Of a stretch of 64,000 nucleotides of DNA, positions 58,425-64,000 are shown one piece after another. Source of the stretch: Latrodectus hesperus. Its lineage: Eukaryota; Arthropoda; Arachnida; Araneae; Theridiidae. A program made the position numbers and the translations under genes. Within the stretch, counting starts at the first letter, position 1, and each line of letters starts with the position of its first letter. The stretch spans positions 124,474,643 to 124,538,642 of the forward strand of contig CM075851.1 in assembly GCA_037975125.1 (NCBI GenBank), written 5' to 3'. Below the pieces are notes generated by a model. It had not been told where the DNA came from. It made no database searches and worked only from the letters and a program-made list of their open reading frames with translations.

Positions 58425-60650
58425 TAATAAAGGGAGCATAACGTTAAGCATTTCTTGGTGAAGAGATTTTTATCGATAAATTATATATCGATATTTATAT
58501 ATAAATAGCATAAGAAAAATATAAGTAATTAAACTCTTCCAAATGCTTTATTTTATATAAAAACTCATTGTAGAAGATTCCGAAATGATATTATCTACTT
58601 TTAGTTTAAGACAAATTGTTCTTTTCCCTATAATTAGCTGGGAAACATTTTATACTGTATTGAATTTTTCTAAGAATAGAGTTTAATAATCCTTCAAGAA
58701 CATTGATTAATTACAGTGTTACAAATGTTGTGTTACAGTGCACAATTGCAATAACTATGTTGATAACAGTGTTGGTAACTAACCACAATTTACTTTTCTT
58801 TTGCAAGTCTTTTTTTTTCTGAGATGAAAACGATTTGTTTTTATTACACAGTCCCTGAAACGTCAGACGATTTCCTTTCACTTGAAGTAATTATTATAGT
58901 CTTTTATTCCCTTTTCAAATACATAAAAAAAAGTTTCACCTCCCATAAATCAAAGAAGGAATAAAAAAATTTGATACAAGAAAACGAATTTAATCTCGAG
59001 GAATTGTTGCGTTGTAAGCAGAGCCCCCAAACAATGGACGATATTAACGAGACAGGAAGAGAAGGAAGATCTCGTTTACTGAGGTCGAAGGTCTTTTTTT
59101 TAATACCCATTCGAGAGCAAATTGTGTTGTAAACGGGAAATTATTATCCAATTGGTGGTGCTTTACAAAGATATCTGTGGGTGCTTTTAGACATGGTCTA
59201 TTCTGGTTAGATGGTAGCACTTAGTAGACGATTTTTATTTTTCCCCCACTTACTTCATTGTTTGATTGTTTATTAAATTTATAGGTAATGGGGAAAAATG
59301 ATTATAAATATTCTTATTTGTTATAAAAAAAGAATGTTGTAGTAATGTACAGCACTTATAGGCCATTGTCGGATTTTTCTAATTTAATTGTGTATTTTAG
59401 TTATAAATATTCTTGAGTAATTGTTAAGAAAACTTTATCTCTCTATATAAATATTGTTTTTCAGGTCATTGTTGAATTTTTTGCATTTTATTAAACATCT
59501 CTTAGGGTAAAATTTGAATTTGCTCGTTAGCTATTATTATTTTTTTTTTTACATTTTATGCATTGGAGAATATTTATAGTGCTTAGAAAATAATCATAGT
59601 ATGACTAAGAATAGGGGGAAAAACTCCTTTAAAAATAATTTAATTACATAAATATAAATTATTTAATTATATTAAATAATGAATTATATAAATACTTGTA
59701 TTTTTATTTTTGAATTTAAAAGTAGGCATTTTTATTTACATGTTAATTATTTTAAACATTTGCACACCTTATATTTTACCAAATTAGTTCACACAGTACT
59801 TCCAATTATAATATAATTTGCAATAATATATGCAGTTTCATCTACAGTTGTTGAATATTTCAAATATTATAAGTATTGGTCAAAATCTGTTTCTGAGTTT
59901 GAAATAATCTTATTTTTGACGTTGGCTTTGACGCATTTCAGGCAAGAATTGTAAATTTGTATAAAATCCTTTATTTCCTTTAGAGTAAAATGATCAAAAT
60001 AAATTAGATCCAAGTTTAAGTAAAACCTTAATTCTCTGTTTAGAAGATAACGGTTTCGATACTGTATTCCATTGTGCTGAACTGTGACCTATGTACTTTA
60101 AACTCTCTTAGAGTCTAATCTCTCCCGATTGATATGCTGATGAGATTTGGAGGTGATAGTGTGGTTTGGATCTCGTGCGAGTTGAGTTTGGTAGCTGCTC
60201 ATTTCGTCCCTTAACTGAGATTCTAAGTTACAAAACATTAGTCTTCAGAAATAAACAACCAGACACCAGGTTAATGAAGGAAACATATTTACAGAGAGCC
60301 ATGACAATCTTGTGAAAAAGCCGTTGTTCTCCTGCCCTGAGGGAAAGCGGTTTCGATACCTATAACAGCCGAATTCCTTTCTTGTATCTTGGGCACTATT
60401 CAAAATTAAGTAAGTCTTTTCCAATATCAGTTACAATCGAGGTGCTTTTGGGTTTCTTAATCGTGATTCAATATTAACAGGTGGTGTGTTACGTTCATTG
60501 TCTTCAGTGGGAAGAATCATTCAGCCCAAAACGAATGTATTACAGCCAGTAAAAATGTACCCCCATTTTAATCAATTTTCTAACATATTTAAAGTTATTT
60601 CTTTAATAAGATTTTTAGTTTTTCTTATAAATTTCTTTTTGAATTTACAT
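58425..60650. other. AT-rich intergenic, no gene seen
   Basis: Only short AT-biased frames. Two isolated GGTTTCGATACC sequences (near 60049 and 60350) may be B-box relics. Confidence 0.45.
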
Positions 60651-62027
<1,377 letters not shown>

Positions 62028-62182
62028 TATATACACTCTATAACAAAAAAATTGACACACCAAGAAGGAGTTGTCCGATTGAAAGGAAAATTGTGGTGGA
62101 TAGGAAGACAATGTACAGAATAGTAAATGATTAAAATTTCAGAACAATTGAATAATTTATTTCAGAGTTACAGTAAGAAGTT

Positions 62183-63577
62183 CAATAAGTTATTGACCTG
62201 TCTCTAGCCTGGATGCAAGCTGGCACACGGCGTAGCATAGACCGATGAAGCTGCCGGATGGTCTCCTCCAGTATTTCCTGCTAAATTTGCTCCAATTGCC
62301 GAACGAGGTCATCAACATTTCGTGCCAGATGCAATCGCCTTCCCATCATATCCCAGACAGGCTCGATGGGAGAGAGATCTAGCGATCTGGCAAGCCAAGG
62401 AAGAGTTTGACAAGCTTGCAGACAGTTCATAGCAACACGTGCTGTATGTGGTCTGGCATTGTCTTGCTGAAAAAACAGCCCAGGGCACTGCAAAAGGAAC
62501 GATAGCAAAACAGGTCTTAGGATGTGGTCAACGTACCGCTGTGCAGTAAGTGCACCTCTAATGACGACCAAAGGGGTCCGGGTGTCAAAATAAAGGACAC
62601 CCCAGACCATAATGCCTTGTTGAGGGCCGATGAGGCGTGCAATAGTGAAAGCAGGATCCACCCTTTGCCTTGTGCGTCTACAAACAGGTCTTCGATGATC
62701 GTCAGGACACAGTTGGAAGCGGGATTCGTCGCTAAAGACTATACGTCCCCAGTCGGCATCATTCTAATCTCATCGAGCCATGCACCCTTGTAATCTCGGC
62801 AGTGTGCAGGCGTGAGTGGCAGGTGACGCAACAGTCAGCGCGAGCGAATATTTCTCAACGGTCTGTGAATGGTCATTGTTGTTATTTTCCTATGACACTT
62901 GGACAAGCCAAGCTCACTTTTGCCTTTGGCAGTGGGAATTATGTCAAGAGAGAGCGTCTTTCGTTTGGATCAGAGCATCACGAAGGTGAAAGTATGACTT
63001 TGCTCTTTTTAAAGTGCCTCGTAATTATGAACCACGGTCAGGTGACGAGGCCACACCTGAGCAAGCACCCACCTTTCCACATCCACGCCACACCAGCGGT
63101 AGGACTTTGGACGTCCCATATTAACGTGGACACGTCCCCAACCCACGGAGCTCCAGCAACCCAGTGAAGGAGGGTACAGCGTGGTCACCCTCCCAACCAC
63201 TGCCCGCGGCAAATGATGCTTCACTTTGCTGAGCTTACGGGAAACGGCGTGGAGCTACTGAGCCACTGGAGCTCGTGAAAGGTCATGGTGGGCACTGGTG
63301 TTTGGGTTGAACGTCTGATGGTTGATAGAGATGAAGAAGGCGCTGTGGCAGCTGAACGGACAGTCACTCTGTCCTCATGATCTGTTGTAGCCCTACGTCG
63401 ACCGCTACCATCCTGACGCCGAACTCTGCCATTTTCCACCCATCCTTACCAGCATCTTCGAATCATCGCATCATCGATCCTCCGATTTGTCCAACCGCCC
63501 TCTTGCAATCCAATGATACGACATCTGTCAAACTCTGAAAGTTGCTCGTAATGAGCTCAAATCCTGCAACGAGGCAT
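62183..63577 (-). pseudogene. Tc1-like transposase interrupted by a SINE
   Basis: Minus strand from ATG 63577: MPRCRI, a TGA, then AHYEQLSEFDRCRIIGLQEG, an HTH region, GSGRRRATTDHEDRVTVRSA and SSLSTIRRSTQTPVPTM. The SINE insertion follows. After the SINE: LPLTPAHCR, two stops near 62770, RIVFSDESRF (first catalytic Asp), GIMVWGVLYFDTRTPLVV, FQQDNARPHTARVAM (second Asp), LSPIEPVWDMMGRRLH (third residue Glu), then a Trp-to-stop change at 62281-62283 and a readable tail to a stop at 62183. Catalytic residues survive, but stops plus the SINE make it inactive. Length without the SINE fits a ~330-residue family. Confidence 0.92.
62877..63274 (-). mobile_element. SINE-A copy nested in the Tc1-like transposase gene
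   Basis: Flanked by GTGAATGGTCAT (62865-62876) and GTGAAAGGTCAT (63275-63286), a 12-bp duplication of transposase coding sequence with one mismatch. On the minus strand it begins GAGCTCCAGTGGCTCAGTAG and ends CCAAGTGTCATAGGAAAATAACAACA. The body is close to the 19.4- and 51.9-kb copies. It postdates the transposon insertion. Confidence 0.95.
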
Positions 63578-63826
63578 TTTTTAATTTGTTGAAGGGCAAT
63601 CTGAATCGCACAATCTCAAACCAAAAGCTTTAACAACCGTTGAAGAACTGCTCCTTATATACGACTGCTGGATGTGCAGTTCCGATGAGCTAGAGATTAA
63701 ACTATTCATTCATTAGACACCAAATTTTAATCATTTACATATCTGTTCAAAACATTCAAGCACACGAAATTTCAAAGCAATTGGATGATTGTTTCTTGGT
63801 GGGTCGGTATTTTTGTTATAGAGTGT

Positions 63827-64000
63827 TATATATATGTGTGTGTGTGATCGGAAACAGTGTAGAGGAGAGCTATATCCAGCGTCTGTGTTTTCTCCTAACT
63901 CTTTCACCAATAAGAAGTCGGATGGAACATGACGTAACAACGCGCTAAGCTTTGGCCAAGCGGGACCTCGCCGTTTTGAGCGAAGAGGAGATTGGAGAAA
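63827..64000. other. microsatellite remnant and window end
   Basis: TATATATATGTGTGTGTGTG at the start is the right half of the microsatellite split by the two transposons. The last ~55 bases (GCTTTGGCCAAGCGGGACC onward) can be read as LAKRDLAVLSEEEIGE on the plus strand and are GC-richer than average, so a gene might begin past the window edge. Not testable here. Confidence 0.35.

Larger units (their letters stand above)
62033..63826 (-). mobile_element. third Tc1-like element, carrying a nested SINE
   Basis: Inverted ends ACACTCTATAACAAAAA on both sides (right end read as reverse complement), followed by GACxCACCAAGAA. TA lies beside both ends within an AT-rich microsatellite, so the exact boundary is uncertain by a base. 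Without the SINE the element is about 1.38 kb. It shares no close sequence with the other two Tc1-like families here. Confidence 0.85.

Noticed and set aside
62524..63439. Plus-strand frames of 89 and 121 codons and minus-strand frames of 71-72 codons
   Set aside because: Antisense or partial readings of the Tc1-like transposase and the nested SINE-A.

Overview
The window looks like AT-rich nuclear DNA of an arthropod. It has long (AT)n tracts, no operons, no dense coding, and many interspersed repeats. The style of the Tc1, mariner and LINE copies and of the tRNA-derived SINEs with (AAC)n-type tails suggests a chelicerate, most likely an orb-weaving spider. That assignment is inference; no species-diagnostic gene was recognised.

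Layout. 1-240 may be the end of a host gene and its 3' UTR. 241-9550 is AT-rich, with a small diverged repeat cluster (3.6-3.8 kb), a ~490-bp direct duplication whose first copy was split by a Tc1-like transposon (5031-6574), and a relic of the same transposon (8.7 kb). 9.6-15.1 kb holds two decayed LINEs on the minus strand: a 5' UTR/ORF1 piece, then an endonuclease-RT-RNase H relic with a SINE inside. 18.9-20.1 kb is a repeat nest. 20.7-23.4 kb is a tandem array of tRNA-like SINE units. 24.79-25.17 kb is a foldback element filled with hairpin repeats. 27.5 kb and 47.9-48.3 kb hold the only two convincing host genes, intronless coding sequences for small secreted helical proteins that are divergent paralogs. 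35-38 kb carries SINE copies and a second copy of the 18.9-kb repeat. 41.5-42.8 kb is a dead Tc1-like element. 49.6-54.6 kb contains a 5'-truncated LINE and several SINE families, most with perfect or near-perfect target-site duplications. 57.8-58.4 kb is a non-autonomous hAT-like element. 60.65-63.85 kb is a microsatellite split by a mariner and a Tc1-like element, the latter itself carrying a SINE.

No transposase or reverse transcriptase here is intact, so the mobile elements are fossils or non-autonomous passengers. The clearest biological points are the orphan secreted protein pair, the number of SINE families with readable insertion junctions, and the conversion of a SINE-like unit into a tandem array. 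Most of the rest is AT-rich DNA in which I see no gene.
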